Positions 51,336 to 59,843 of a stretch of DNA of 64,000 bases are shown here, one piece after another (the first letter of the stretch is position 1; every line of letters begins with the position of its first letter). Origin of the DNA: Acidobacteriota bacterium (GTDB lineage Bacteria > Acidobacteriota > Vicinamibacteria > Vicinamibacterales > UBA2999); the NCBI GenBank assembly GCA_020851565.1, contig JADZCN010000121.1, positions 33,938 to 97,937 on the forward strand. The letters are read 5' to 3'. A model generated the notes under the pieces. That model did not search any database, had not been told where the DNA came from, and saw only the letters and a program-made list of their open reading frames with translations. A program made the translations under genes and the position numbers.

Positions 51336-52124
51336 ATGAGCACTGTTCGAATCGCGCTCGCGAACCTGCCGTTCCCTGCGACGCCGGACGAGTCGGTCAC
51401 GCTGGCCGAGGGGGCCATCCACCAGGCGTCCACCCTCGGCGCCGCGATCATCTGCTTCCCGGAGTGTTTCGTCCCGGGCTACCGGGCGCCAGGCAAGCAG
51501 GTGCTGCCGCCAGATGCCGCCTTCCTGGAGCGCGCCTGGGCTGCCGCTGCGGCTGCGGCCGCACGCGGCCGCATCACCGTGGTGCTTGGGACCGAGCGCG
51601 TCGAGGGAGACAGGCTACTCGTCTCTGCCCTTGTCATCAATCGTGATGGGACGAATGGCGGGTTCCAGGACAAGGTCCAGCTGGACCCGTCGGAGGAGTC
51701 CCTCTATAGCGCCGGCTCAGGGAGACGGCTGTTCGAGGCCGGGCCGCTGAAGTTCGGCATCGTCATCTGCCACGAGGGCTGGCGCTATCCCGAAACCGTC
51801 CGCTGGGCCGCCCGCCAGGGCGCACACGTCGTGTTTCATCCCGGCTTTCATGAGGCCGAGCCTGGCGGCTACCGCCCCTCGACGTTCGCAGATCCGGCGA
51901 ACTCGTTCCACGAGAAGGCCGCGCTCTGCCGGGCCGCGGAAAACACGTGCTGGTTCGCCACGGTGAACTACGCGAGCCCCGGATCCCCGACGACTTCCGC
52001 GGTGGTGCGACCGGACGGGACGCTCCTCAGCTATCAACCCTACGGCAAGGCGGGGTTGCTGACCGCCGACATCGATCTCAGCCAGGCGACAGGGCTACTG
52101 GCCAGACGGTTGAGGCCGCTGTAG
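51336..52124 (+). CDS. Carbon-nitrogen hydrolase (nitrilase superfamily)
   Basis: The 262-residue protein has the Glu-Lys-Cys triad of the family: Glu in ICFPECFVPGY, Lys in FQDKVQLDPSEE and Cys in FGIVICHEGWRYPE. Members split amide or nitrile bonds of small molecules such as N-carbamoyl amines or omega-amides. The exact subgroup cannot be set from these motifs. Its ATG lies 15 bases from the start of the divergent ABC gene, so its promoter must lie within that gene. Confidence 0.88.
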   Translation: MSTVRIALANLPFPATPDESVTLAEGAIHQASTLGAAIICFPECFVPGYRAPGKQVLPPDAAFLERAWAAAAAAAARGRITVVLGTERVEGDRLLVSALVINRDGTNGGFQDKVQLDPSEESLYSAGSGRRLFEAGPLKFGIVICHEGWRYPETVRWAARQGAHVVFHPGFHEAEPGGYRPSTFADPANSFHEKAALCRAAENTCWFATVNYASPGSPTTSAVVRPDGTLLSYQPYGKAGLLTADIDLSQATGLLARRLRPL

Positions 52125-52143
52125 CCTTCGGCGCTCTCTCATG

Positions 52144-52220
52144 AGCTATTTGCCGCATTTAGACGCGGTCAATAGCTGAAATGGGCACCACTGACACGGC
52201 CTCAGAGCTATAATCACCGC
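52144..52220. promoter_or_regulatory. Operator-like repeats and promoter of the Fic gene
   Basis: AGCTATTTGCCGC at 52144 has an inverted partner ending GCGGTCAATAGCT (52165-52177), and a direct, spaced variant AGCTATAATCACCGC at 52206-52220. The last copy contains TATAAT (52209-52214), 21 bases before the Fic ATG. A regulator binding these sites would block the -10 box. The region is richer in A and T than its surroundings. Confidence 0.55.
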
Positions 52221-52235
52221 TCTTTCTGCAGTTCA

Positions 52236-53225
52236 ATGTCCGCCTATATCCACGAGCTGCCCGACTGGCCACGGTTCAGGTGGCGACACGAGTCCGTGAT
52301 GGCCCCGCTGGCTTCGGCCCGATATCTCCAGGGCCAGCTCATCGGCTTGGCGGAGGCCTTGCCCGTTTCCGTGAGGACGGAGGCGACGCGGCAGGTCGAT
52401 CTTGGGCAGACGCCCGACGCGGCCGCACGCTACGACCAGCCGCTGACCGAGCAGCGGATCCTCGGCTGGCACGCGGCGTTGTTCCCGGCGGAGGATGCCA
52501 GGGGGCTCCCTGCATGGGACGCCGAGGGGCACCGACACCCTGCCGGCGCCTGGCGTACTGACAGCGCGGCGCTCATGCACGTCGTCTCCGGACCGATGGG
52601 GATTGTGCACTTCGAGGCGCCCGCCGCCGTGCGCATCAGCGGCGAGATGCGGGAGTTTCTCGACTGGTTCAACCACGACGCGACCATCGAGCCGGTGCTC
52701 AAAGCCGCGCTGGCACACCTGTGGTTCGTGACGATTCACCCGTTCCACGACGGCAACGGCGAGATCGCCGGAGGGCTCACCGACATGGCCCTGGCACGGT
52801 CGGAGAACAACGCGCAGCGCTACTACAGCATGTCTGCGCAGATCCGTGAAGAGCGCGACGACTACTACCGCATCCTCGAGCGGACGCAGCTGGGGACCAT
52901 GGACGTCACGGCGTGGATGGTGTGGTTCCTCGGCTGTCTCGCGCGCGCCCTGGAACATGCGCGCACCGTGCTCTCAGGGCTCCTAACAAAGGCGCGCGAC
53001 CGGGAGAAGCTGCGCGACGTGCCGCTGAACGCTCGTCAGCGCCTGATGATCACCCGCCTGCTCGAAGGCGGCGAGGGCAAGCTGACGACCTCCACGTGGG
53101 CGGCGCGGGCGGGGTGTTCGCCGGACACGGCCCTGAGGGATATCCAGCAGCTCGTCGAGCGCGGCGTGCTCGTGCGGGGTGTGGGTGGTGGAAGGAGCAC
53201 CAGCTACGCACTGGCGGAGCGGTGA
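52236..53225 (+). CDS. Fic-domain protein with altered catalytic motif and C-terminal HTH
   Basis: The 329-residue protein has an N-terminal DUF4172-like part (YIHELPDWPRFRW), a Fic domain and a C-terminal winged-helix region (about 260-325). The Fic motif is HPFHDGNGEIAGG: His168 is kept, but position 176 is Glu instead of Arg and position 179 is Gly instead of Arg. Those arginines normally bind the nucleotide phosphates in protein AMPylation. The enzyme may therefore use another substrate or be inactive. Fic proteins with this layout often regulate their own gene, in line with the operator-like repeats upstream. The 3' end overlaps the convergent SpoIIE-type pseudogene by 22 bases. Confidence 0.85.
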   Translation: MSAYIHELPDWPRFRWRHESVMAPLASARYLQGQLIGLAEALPVSVRTEATRQVDLGQTPDAAARYDQPLTEQRILGWHAALFPAEDARGLPAWDAEGHRHPAGAWRTDSAALMHVVSGPMGIVHFEAPAAVRISGEMREFLDWFNHDATIEPVLKAALAHLWFVTIHPFHDGNGEIAGGLTDMALARSENNAQRYYSMSAQIREERDDYYRILERTQLGTMDVTAWMVWFLGCLARALEHARTVLSGLLTKARDREKLRDVPLNARQRLMITRLLEGGEGKLTTSTWAARAGCSPDTALRDIQQLVERGVLVRGVGGGRSTSYALAER

Positions 53226-55264
53226 TCGGTGTGGCCGCGGCCCAGCCGCAGTGCCATGATCGTGACGTCGTCGAACGGCTCGGCCGCGCCGCGGAATCGG
53301 CGCACGCTCTCCTCGATTCGCTCCAGCAGTCCATCGACGCCCTGATCGCGGTGCGTGCGCAGGAGCGATTCCAGCCGCTCGGCGCCGAACATCTCGGTCT
53401 GCTCGTTCTCGACCTCCACCGTCCCGTCCGTGTAGAAGAACAGCAGGTCGTTGTCGGCGAGCTGCACGGTGCGCTCGACGTAGCCTTGCCCGGCTTAGAG
53501 GCCCACCGGCATCCCGCTGCTCGAGAGCGCTTCGATGCCATCGCCCCGGATCAGGAACTGCGGGTGGTGGCCCGCGTTGACGTAGCGGAGGGTCTTGCGT
53601 TCCGGATCCAGGATGCCGAGGAAGAGCGTCGCATAGACGCCGGCCGGCGTCGCCGCCTCGATCTCCTCATCGATGGCGGACGTCAGCCTGGCAAGGTCCG
53701 GCTCGAGCGGCAGGCGCGCCCGCAACGTGGCCTGGATGTTCGCCATCAACAGCGCGGCGCTGATGCCCTTGCCCGACACGTCGCCCACGAGCACCGCGAT
53801 GTGCCCGCCCGGCAGCTCGAAGTAGTTGAAGAAATCCCCGCCGACTTCTCGCGCGGGGATCGAGATGCCCTTGACTTCAGTGGGCCCCAGCCGCAGTGAC
53901 GCGTGCGGGAGCATCTCGGACTGGATGCGCCGGCACAACTCCAGCTCGCGTTGCAGCCGCTCGCGCTCGACGACGAGCTGCTGGTGGTGCGCGACGTCGC
54001 GCGCCATGTCGTTGAAGGCAGAGGCCAGCGCGCCGAACTCGTCCCGCGAGCGCACGGGCACCTGCGTACCGAATTCTCCACGCGCAATCCGCTGCACGCC
54101 GTCGGTGAGCGTCGTCAGGTTGCGCGTCATGTGACGAGACAGGGGGACGATGCCGAGGAGCGCCAGGCCAATGACGCCAAGCCCCAGCAGGAGACTCCTC
54201 ATCGAGGCGTTCCTGATCTCGTGCAGCGACCCGGCCACGGGCCTGGCGATGCCGAAGGTGATGTTCGAGGACGCCTGGCGCGTGACAACCACCCAGTCAC
54301 CCGTCTGGGTGACGGCCGATCCGCGAAGCGAGGCCACCTTCAGCGCGGCGAGCTCACGCTCCTGTTCGGGACTGCTGGTGTGCACGATCCCATCGGCATC
54401 GATGGCAAACGGGATCTCGCCCTGCGAGGTCCGAGTGCTGCTGAGCACCGTGGCGAACGTGCGCGGGAGGTTGAGCTGCGCGTTGACACTGCCGACCAGC
54501 TGGCCATCCCGCACGATGGGCACCGAGAGGGCATCCCCTTCGAAGGCGGCACGCCGATCCGAGGCGGCCAGTTCGCGGGCGCGGGCGGCGCGCTCCAGCG
54601 CGCGCTGCCGGGCCTTGTCCGAGATGGCCGCCGCAGCGGTCCGTGTGGCCGACCCGGCGATCTGGAGTCCCGCCTGGAGCGCCGGTCCGAGCGTCTCGCC
54701 CCACTGTCGCAGGCGGGCGGCCATCTCAGGGGACACGCCCTCGGCGGTCAGGTCCTTCTCGACGGCAGCCATGGCTTCGTGCATATCGAGCACGATGGGC
54801 GCCGGCAGGGATGGCGGTGCGGATCGGGCCAGACCTGCCGCAGGTGGCGCGGAGGCTGGCGCTGCGCCCGGGGGAATGGTCGAGGTCGGCGGGGCCGGCT
54901 CACCTGGCGGCGTCGGCACCCTCGCCGGCGTGAGTTCGACGCGCTCGAGCAGCGTCGCCGAATCGCCGAGCAGGCTGGCGACACGCTCGATGACCTGAAC
55001 GTCCACTGGCACGCTCGCGCCGGCCGCGGGCTCGATACCGCCCGCCACCACCCCGGGTTCCCACAGCCGGCCCATCTGGCGGCCCAGGTCGGCCGTGACC
55101 ATGTCGAGCCGCTGCTCCAGGTCGGCGGCCATGCGCTCGGATTCGTTCGCCACGGCCGCACGGAACGCGTGCACCGAGGATGAATAGGAGTAGAGCGTGA
55201 CCGCCGTGAGCGGCAGCACCGACAGGGCGAGGAAGGCGATGATCAGCCGGGTGCGCACACGCAT
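53204..55264 (-). pseudogene. SpoIIE/RsbU-type PP2C phosphatase interrupted by a stop codon
   Basis: The first part (589 codons) has a transmembrane helix (about 7-29), a large extracytoplasmic region, a second helix (about 357-378), a HAMP segment and a PP2C-SpoIIE domain (VGGDFFNYFELPGGHIAVLVGDVSGKG, quoted as VGGDFFNYF and LVGDVSGKG). A TAA at 53497-53495 after SGMPVGL interrupts it. Beyond the stop the same frame continues for 96 codons with LLFFYTDGTVEVEN, MFGAERLESLL and DDVTIMAL, the rest of the PP2C domain including metal-binding aspartates. The fragments match as one protein, so this is a recent nonsense mutation, a read-through gene or a sequence error. Confidence 0.85.
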
Positions 55265-55333
55265 GGCGGCAGTGGACTCCAGCGTGTTTGGACGGAGCCG
55301 CTCACGCTCCGGTTCGTGTCCGGTTGTCGGCGC

Positions 55334-55789
55334 TCAGGCCAGCGGCCAGGCGATCAGCGTCCGCCAGGTGTTCGGATCCGGCTCGACGCTCGGGTCGCTG
55401 AGGTACGACTCCCACATTCCGTCGGCGAGCGTGAGGCCTTCGGCTCGCGTCCACGCCATGAGCTGCTCGTAGGTTTCAGCCAGTTTCTCGTAGGGGCCGA
55501 TGTGCGTGGCGGTGACAACACGTCCTCCCGGAAGCTCGAACGGCTCGACCTCGCCGCGTTGTTCGATCGGGCTCGCCACCGGGAAACCCACGATCACTGC
55601 GACCGTTTCACCCGGCATCCGTGGATAGAACCCGAACGGTGGGCCGGTGATCGCAACGCCCTGGGCCCCGACCGCCTGCATGACGGCGTGGAACCCGCGG
55701 TCGAACACGTTCCGCAGCTCGGCCATCGGCACTTCGGCTCGGATGGCCGCTGCCGATTGCGCTTCGATCGTCTTCACGGTGAAAGTCAT
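55334..55789 (-). CDS. GyrI-like/AraC effector-binding domain protein
   Basis: The 151-residue protein contains the two-repeat SHS2-type fold of GyrI-like small-molecule-binding domains: IGPYEKLAETYEQLMAW and AVIVGFPVAS segments, with a conserved-looking Glu in the first half (PGETVAVIVGFPV). Such stand-alone proteins bind hydrophobic or cationic small molecules, or are related to the SbmC gyrase inhibitor. There is no DNA-binding domain, so it is not a complete AraC regulator. Its role here is unknown. Confidence 0.75.
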   Translation of the reverse strand: MTFTVKTIEAQSAAAIRAEVPMAELRNVFDRGFHAVMQAVGAQGVAITGPPFGFYPRMPGETVAVIVGFPVASPIEQRGEVEPFELPGGRVVTATHIGPYEKLAETYEQLMAWTRAEGLTLADGMWESYLSDPSVEPDPNTWRTLIAWPLA

Positions 55790-55845
55790 GCTCGTATCCT
55801 CCTGCCGCGGGCGCCAGAGGCGCGCTGCTCGCCTGGGCCCAGGCC

Positions 55846-56856
55846 TCAGGCCCGGGGATCCCGCGTCAACGCCTCCAGCACGGCCTCGTGCACCCGCCGA
55901 TTCGACGCCAGCACCCCTTCGTTCGCTGTCATGCGCCGACCCGTGGAGAAGTCGAACGGCCGTCCGGCCAGATCCGTCATGCGACCACCCGCTTCTTCGA
56001 TGATGAGCGTCCCCGCCGCCTGATCCCAGATCGCCTCCTTATAGCCCGCGCGAGGGAAGCGGAAGAGCAGATCCGCTTCGCCCGCTGCCACCATCACGTG
56101 CTTGGCCTGGCTGTCCATCAGCACGGGCGGCGCCTGGATGCCGAGCGCCGTGCGCACGGCGTTCAGGCGGCTCGTGTCACTGTGCGACTCCTCCACCGAG
56201 GTCGCGATGCGCGCGCGCGAAGCGTCCGTGACGCCGGACACCTGCAGCGGCGACAGGTCGTCGCCGTCGAGCGGCATCCACCAGCTGCCCCGCCTGCGCG
56301 CGGCAATTGCCACGCCGCCCTCGAGGGCCTGGCCCTGGGCATCCTCGCTTCGTGCCCCGCCCCGGATCACCGGAAGCGACAGCCGCGGGCACCCGATGGC
56401 GCCCACCTCCACCCCTCCCTCCACGACCAGCGCGAGGGCGACCACGTATTGGCCGCCACGGAGCAGGCCCTTGGTGCCGTCGACGGGATCCAGCGTCCAG
56501 AACCGGGCACCGGGCTCGCCGCGCCCACGATCGATGGCGTCCAGCAACCCGGCCACCTCGAGGCCCGGCTCCGCGCTGCGGGCCACCTCCACCACGCGCG
56601 CAAGGAGCGCGGCGGCCGCAGGCTCCCGTAGCGCCGCGGCATCCTCTTCCGCCACCAGCACATCGTCGGGAAACGCCGCGGCCAGGCGCCGCGCCACCAC
56701 GGCCTGCACGCCGAAGTCGACGAGGGTGACCGGCGATTCATCGGCCTTGGTGGCCCTGCCCGCCGTGTTCACCTGGATGCTCCGCGCCAGCCTCGCCGCC
56801 TCGGCCATCAGGCGCGCGGCGGTTTCGGCCTCCCTGCCCAAGTCGCTCAATCTCAC
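55846..56856 (-). CDS. 3'(2'),5'-bisphosphate nucleotidase (CysQ/HAL2-like)
   Basis: The 336-residue inositol-monophosphatase-fold protein has the metal-site motif FWTLDPVDGTKGLLRGGQY, the AEEDA Glu upstream and the IWDQAAGTLIIEEAGG motif. HAL2-like enzymes remove phosphate from 3'-phosphoadenosine 5'-phosphate, the by-product of sulfate transfer. No sulfur-assimilation gene is adjacent, so substrate is assigned on family likeness only. Confidence 0.88.
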   Translation of the reverse strand: MRLSDLGREAETAARLMAEAARLARSIQVNTAGRATKADESPVTLVDFGVQAVVARRLAAAFPDDVLVAEEDAAALREPAAAALLARVVEVARSAEPGLEVAGLLDAIDRGRGEPGARFWTLDPVDGTKGLLRGGQYVVALALVVEGGVEVGAIGCPRLSLPVIRGGARSEDAQGQALEGGVAIAARRRGSWWMPLDGDDLSPLQVSGVTDASRARIATSVEESHSDTSRLNAVRTALGIQAPPVLMDSQAKHVMVAAGEADLLFRFPRAGYKEAIWDQAAGTLIIEEAGGRMTDLAGRPFDFSTGRRMTANEGVLASNRRVHEAVLEALTRDPRA

Positions 56857-56882
56857 GGTATCGTTTCTCCCGGAGTCAAAGT

Positions 56883-57845
56883 ATGACCGCAGAAGCGCTC
56901 GCGTTGTTCTCGCTCCGGACCGGCCGGCCGCTGGCCGAGCGCGTGGCCGCGACGCTCGGCGTCGAGCTCGGCGCGCACGAGGAGCGCGAGTTCGAGTGGG
57001 GCCAGCACAAGACCCGTCCCCTCGAAAGCGTCCGCGGGCGCGACGTCTTCGTCGTCGAGTCCCTCCACGGCGACGGCACGCACAGCGTCAACGACAAGCT
57101 GTGCCGCCTCCTCTTCTTCCTCGGCGCGCTCCGCGATGCCGGCGCGGCGCGGCTCACCGCGGTGGTGCCGTTCCTCTGCTACTCGCGGAAGGAGCGCCAG
57201 ACCAAGCCGCGGGACCCGGTGATCACACGCTACGTGGCCGAGCTCTTCGAGGCCATCGGGGTGGACTGCGTGGCGACGGTGGAGGTGCACAACCTCGCGG
57301 CGTACCAGAACGCGTTCCGCTGCCGGACGGAACACATCGACGCGGGACCGCTCTTCGCCGACGTCCTCGCGCGCGAGCTGGCCGACACGAACCTGGTCGT
57401 CGTGTCGCCGGACACCGGCGGCGTGAAACGCGCGGACCACTACCGGCAGGCGCTGTCCGGGCGCGTCGGCCACGACGTGCCCTCCGCCTTCGTCGAGAAG
57501 TACCGCAGCCAGGACGTGGTCAGCGGCGAGGCGATCGTGGGCGACGTCAAGGGTCGAACCGCAGTGATCGTGGACGACCTCGTCTGCGGCGGCACGACGC
57601 TCGCGCGGGCGGCGGCGGCCTGTCGCCGCGCGGGCGCGCGCTCGGTGGTGGCCGCGGTCGCGCACGGTGCCTTCGTGCCCGAGGCCTCGCGCGTGCTGGG
57701 CGATGCGCCCATCGACCGCCTCTTCGTCCTCGACCACATCCCGCCCACCGTGGTCGAAGGGACACCGGTGGCCGGCCGGATCCATGTCGTGGACTCCGCG
57801 GGCCTCATCGCCGACGCCATCCGCGAGATGCGCGAAGCCGGCTAG
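56883..57845 (+). CDS. Ribose-phosphate pyrophosphokinase-like phosphoribosyltransferase
   Basis: The 320-residue protein has the duplicated PRPP-synthetase fold: FSLRTGRPLAERVAATLG, PFLCYSRKERQTK, VEVHNLAAYQNAF, SPDTGGVKRA and the PRPP-loop VIVDDLVCGGTTLARAA. Classical Prs has RKDR and a canonical flexible loop; here the loop is YSRKERQTKPRDP, close to it. It may be a true PRPP synthetase or a paralogue. It diverges from the bisphosphate nucleotidase gene with 26 bases between starts and overlaps the convergent kinase-like gene by 4 bases. Confidence 0.85.
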   Translation: MTAEALALFSLRTGRPLAERVAATLGVELGAHEEREFEWGQHKTRPLESVRGRDVFVVESLHGDGTHSVNDKLCRLLFFLGALRDAGAARLTAVVPFLCYSRKERQTKPRDPVITRYVAELFEAIGVDCVATVEVHNLAAYQNAFRCRTEHIDAGPLFADVLARELADTNLVVVSPDTGGVKRADHYRQALSGRVGHDVPSAFVEKYRSQDVVSGEAIVGDVKGRTAVIVDDLVCGGTTLARAAAACRRAGARSVVAAVAHGAFVPEASRVLGDAPIDRLFVLDHIPPTVVEGTPVAGRIHVVDSAGLIADAIREMREAG

Positions 57846-58855
57846 TCGAGCGGCACGGGCTCGACCATCTCGAGGTAACGGCGCGCCCGCGCGGCAAAGC
57901 GCGCCGGATCCGCGACGGTTGGATCGTCCAGGTGCCGCGCGGAGATCGTCGCCCTGCGAAGGGCGCGGTAGACGCGATAGAAGAGCAGGAGCGGCGCGGG
58001 TGGATCGTCGCCGGTCTCCTCCGTGTATGCCTCCAGGAACCATCCACCCACGGGCGGCGCGCCCAGCCGCTCGCACTCGAGGCCCAGAAACGCGAGCTCG
58101 TCCGCGGGATCCAGCACCCGCAGCGCGCGGTCGAACTCCAGCCGATCGATGATGGCCGGTTCGCCGTCCAGCCAGATGTGCTCCGGCCGCAGGTCGCCGT
58201 GACCGTCGACAATCCGTCCGGCCTTCACGCGCCCATCGAACAGCGGCCCGTGCCGCGCGAGGAACGCGAGCTGGCCCTCGACCAGCGCCTCGAGCCTGTC
58301 GGTCGGCAGCCCATACCGCTGCGCCGAGAGCGCGTCCAGATCTGCGCGCACGCCCGCGTCGAGCCGGGCTCGCACGACTCGTGCCTCCACGGGCTCGGGG
58401 GGCGCGGCCTTGTAGAACCGCGCGAGGTGCCTGGCCGCCTTCCGGATCTCGGGCTCGTCCGCCTGCGTGCGCCCGGCGCGGATGATGGCTTCGAGGTCGC
58501 GGCCCGATGGGAGCCGCCGCATGTGCACCAGGCACTCCTCCGGCGTCCCCTGGCCGCCAATCGCCAGCCCGCCGCCGGGCTCGCGCGTCACGCTGACGAC
58601 GCCGAGATAGACGCCGGGGGCGAGGGCCTGGTTCAGCCGCACTTCCTCGAGACAGTTGAACCGCCGGCGCTCGGGCGTGCTGAAGTCGAGCCCCTCGTGC
58701 CGCACGGCTTTCTTCAGCTTGTAGACCTGCTCGCCGGCGAGGAACACCCACGACATGTGGGTCTCGACGACGGTGACCTCCGCAGGCGGGCCGGGATACG
58801 CCTCGGGCCGCCGCAGGAAGGCGACGATGGGCTCGTGGCCTGGCGTCCCGCTCAC
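57842..58855 (-). CDS. COG2187-family aminoglycoside-phosphotransferase-like kinase
   Basis: The 337-residue protein contains VYKLKKAVRHEGLDF (ATP lysine region), HGDLRPEHIWLDGEPAIIDRLEFD (catalytic loop and metal-binding residues; quoted as HGDLRPEHI and IIDRLEF) and the surrounding LDPADELAFLGLECERLG. These are typical of COG2187 proteins, which are usually the N-terminal half of a fusion with a P-loop ATPase domain. Here the second half is missing. Substrate unknown; antibiotic resistance should not be assumed. Confidence 0.85.
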   Translation of the reverse strand: MSGTPGHEPIVAFLRRPEAYPGPPAEVTVVETHMSWVFLAGEQVYKLKKAVRHEGLDFSTPERRRFNCLEEVRLNQALAPGVYLGVVSVTREPGGGLAIGGQGTPEECLVHMRRLPSGRDLEAIIRAGRTQADEPEIRKAARHLARFYKAAPPEPVEARVVRARLDAGVRADLDALSAQRYGLPTDRLEALVEGQLAFLARHGPLFDGRVKAGRIVDGHGDLRPEHIWLDGEPAIIDRLEFDRALRVLDPADELAFLGLECERLGAPPVGGWFLEAYTEETGDDPPAPLLLFYRVYRALRRATISARHLDDPTVADPARFAARARRYLEMVEPVPLD

Positions 58856-58867
58856 GGATTGCCCTGG

Positions 58868-59737
58868 CTAATCGAGGTGCTTGACGAGGATCACTTCGTT
58901 GCCCCGCTCGTTGAAGTGGAGCTCGTCCACGAGTTTCCCCGCGAGCAGCAGGCCAAAGCCACCCGCGCGTTTGCCCTCGGCCTCCCGGTCCCCGAGATGG
59001 CTGATGGGGTCGTGGTCTTTCGCCACCATCCTGGGCGCGTGGACGTCGAAGCCCGGGCCCGGGTCCTTGAAGTAGTAGACGATGGTGCGCTTCGTCCGCA
59101 CGGCGGCGACCTCGACGATCTTGCGTGGGTCGAACCCCGCGCCGTGCTCCATGGCGTTCAGCAGGACCTCGCGGAATGCGGTGATCAGCTGGTACCGCTC
59201 GGCCTCGGGCACGTCACCCGCCAGCTCGTTCATGAAGTGCGTGAGCCGATCGGCGTTCACGCGCCGGCACGCAACGCGGAGCGTGATCCAGTTGGGGACG
59301 GCCGACTCCACCTCGATGCCGCTCTGCCAGCCATCGGCGGCCAGCGCCTCGCCGATGGCCGAGCGCAGGTCGGCGGCGGGGGTGGGCAGGGTGAAGCACG
59401 CGTACACCTTGCTCCTCAAGGCCGCGATGATGTCGGTCGCGGAGAGATCCGGCGCCAGCACGATCACGGGAACCCCGGGCTGCATGCGCCGCGCCTCCGC
59501 CGCCATGTTCACGGCGCGGCTGGCCGCCGTGCCAGGGCTGATGACGACGGCATCCACGGCGTGGGTGGCCAGGTGGCGCAGCGCATCGGCTTCGCGCTGG
59601 ATCTCGGTGACGCGCCCACCGGGCCAGTCGGTCCGGGCCAGGCCCAGCTCCTCCCAGGGGAAGGGGGGCCCGACGACGAGCAGCTCTCGCACGTGCCGGT
59701 CAGCGTCCGGCGACGTCGCTGTGTGCTGGCGGGCCAT
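58868..59737 (-). CDS. Pseudo-receiver plus HATPase (anti-sigma-kinase-like) protein
   Basis: The 289-residue protein has an N-terminal receiver-like domain (about 15-125) and a C-terminal GHKL ATPase domain (about 140-285). The phospho-acceptor position reads VVISPG and the usual lysine reads FTLPTP, so the receiver is probably not phosphorylated. The ATPase has an N box (EVLLNAMEHGAG), DPGPGFD and GGFGLLLAGKLVD, like RsbW/SpoIIAB. It may phosphorylate a STAS protein or regulate a sigma factor. There is no sigma factor beside it. Confidence 0.78.
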   Translation of the reverse strand: MARQHTATSPDADRHVRELLVVGPPFPWEELGLARTDWPGGRVTEIQREADALRHLATHAVDAVVISPGTAASRAVNMAAEARRMQPGVPVIVLAPDLSATDIIAALRSKVYACFTLPTPAADLRSAIGEALAADGWQSGIEVESAVPNWITLRVACRRVNADRLTHFMNELAGDVPEAERYQLITAFREVLLNAMEHGAGFDPRKIVEVAAVRTKRTIVYYFKDPGPGFDVHAPRMVAKDHDPISHLGDREAEGKRAGGFGLLLAGKLVDELHFNERGNEVILVKHLD

Positions 59738-59827
59738 TACTCGCAGCAGGCGCGTCCGCCGCCGTGGCTGCCATGAGCGGGGGTGGGGTGCTCGGCCATG
59801 ACCGGCTCAGCATACACCTGCTGCAAG

Positions 59828-59833
59828 TACAAT
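59828..59833 (+). promoter_or_regulatory. -10 box (TACAAT) of trkH
   Basis: TACAAT lies 10 bases before the GTG at 59844. Transcription would begin a few bases before the start codon. Confidence 0.4.
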
Positions 59834-59843
59834 CAGCTCGTCT

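Noticed and set aside
57842..58855. Aminoglycoside resistance gene.
   Set aside because: The motifs are those of the COG2187 kinase family, which has no known resistance role, and there is no resistance context.
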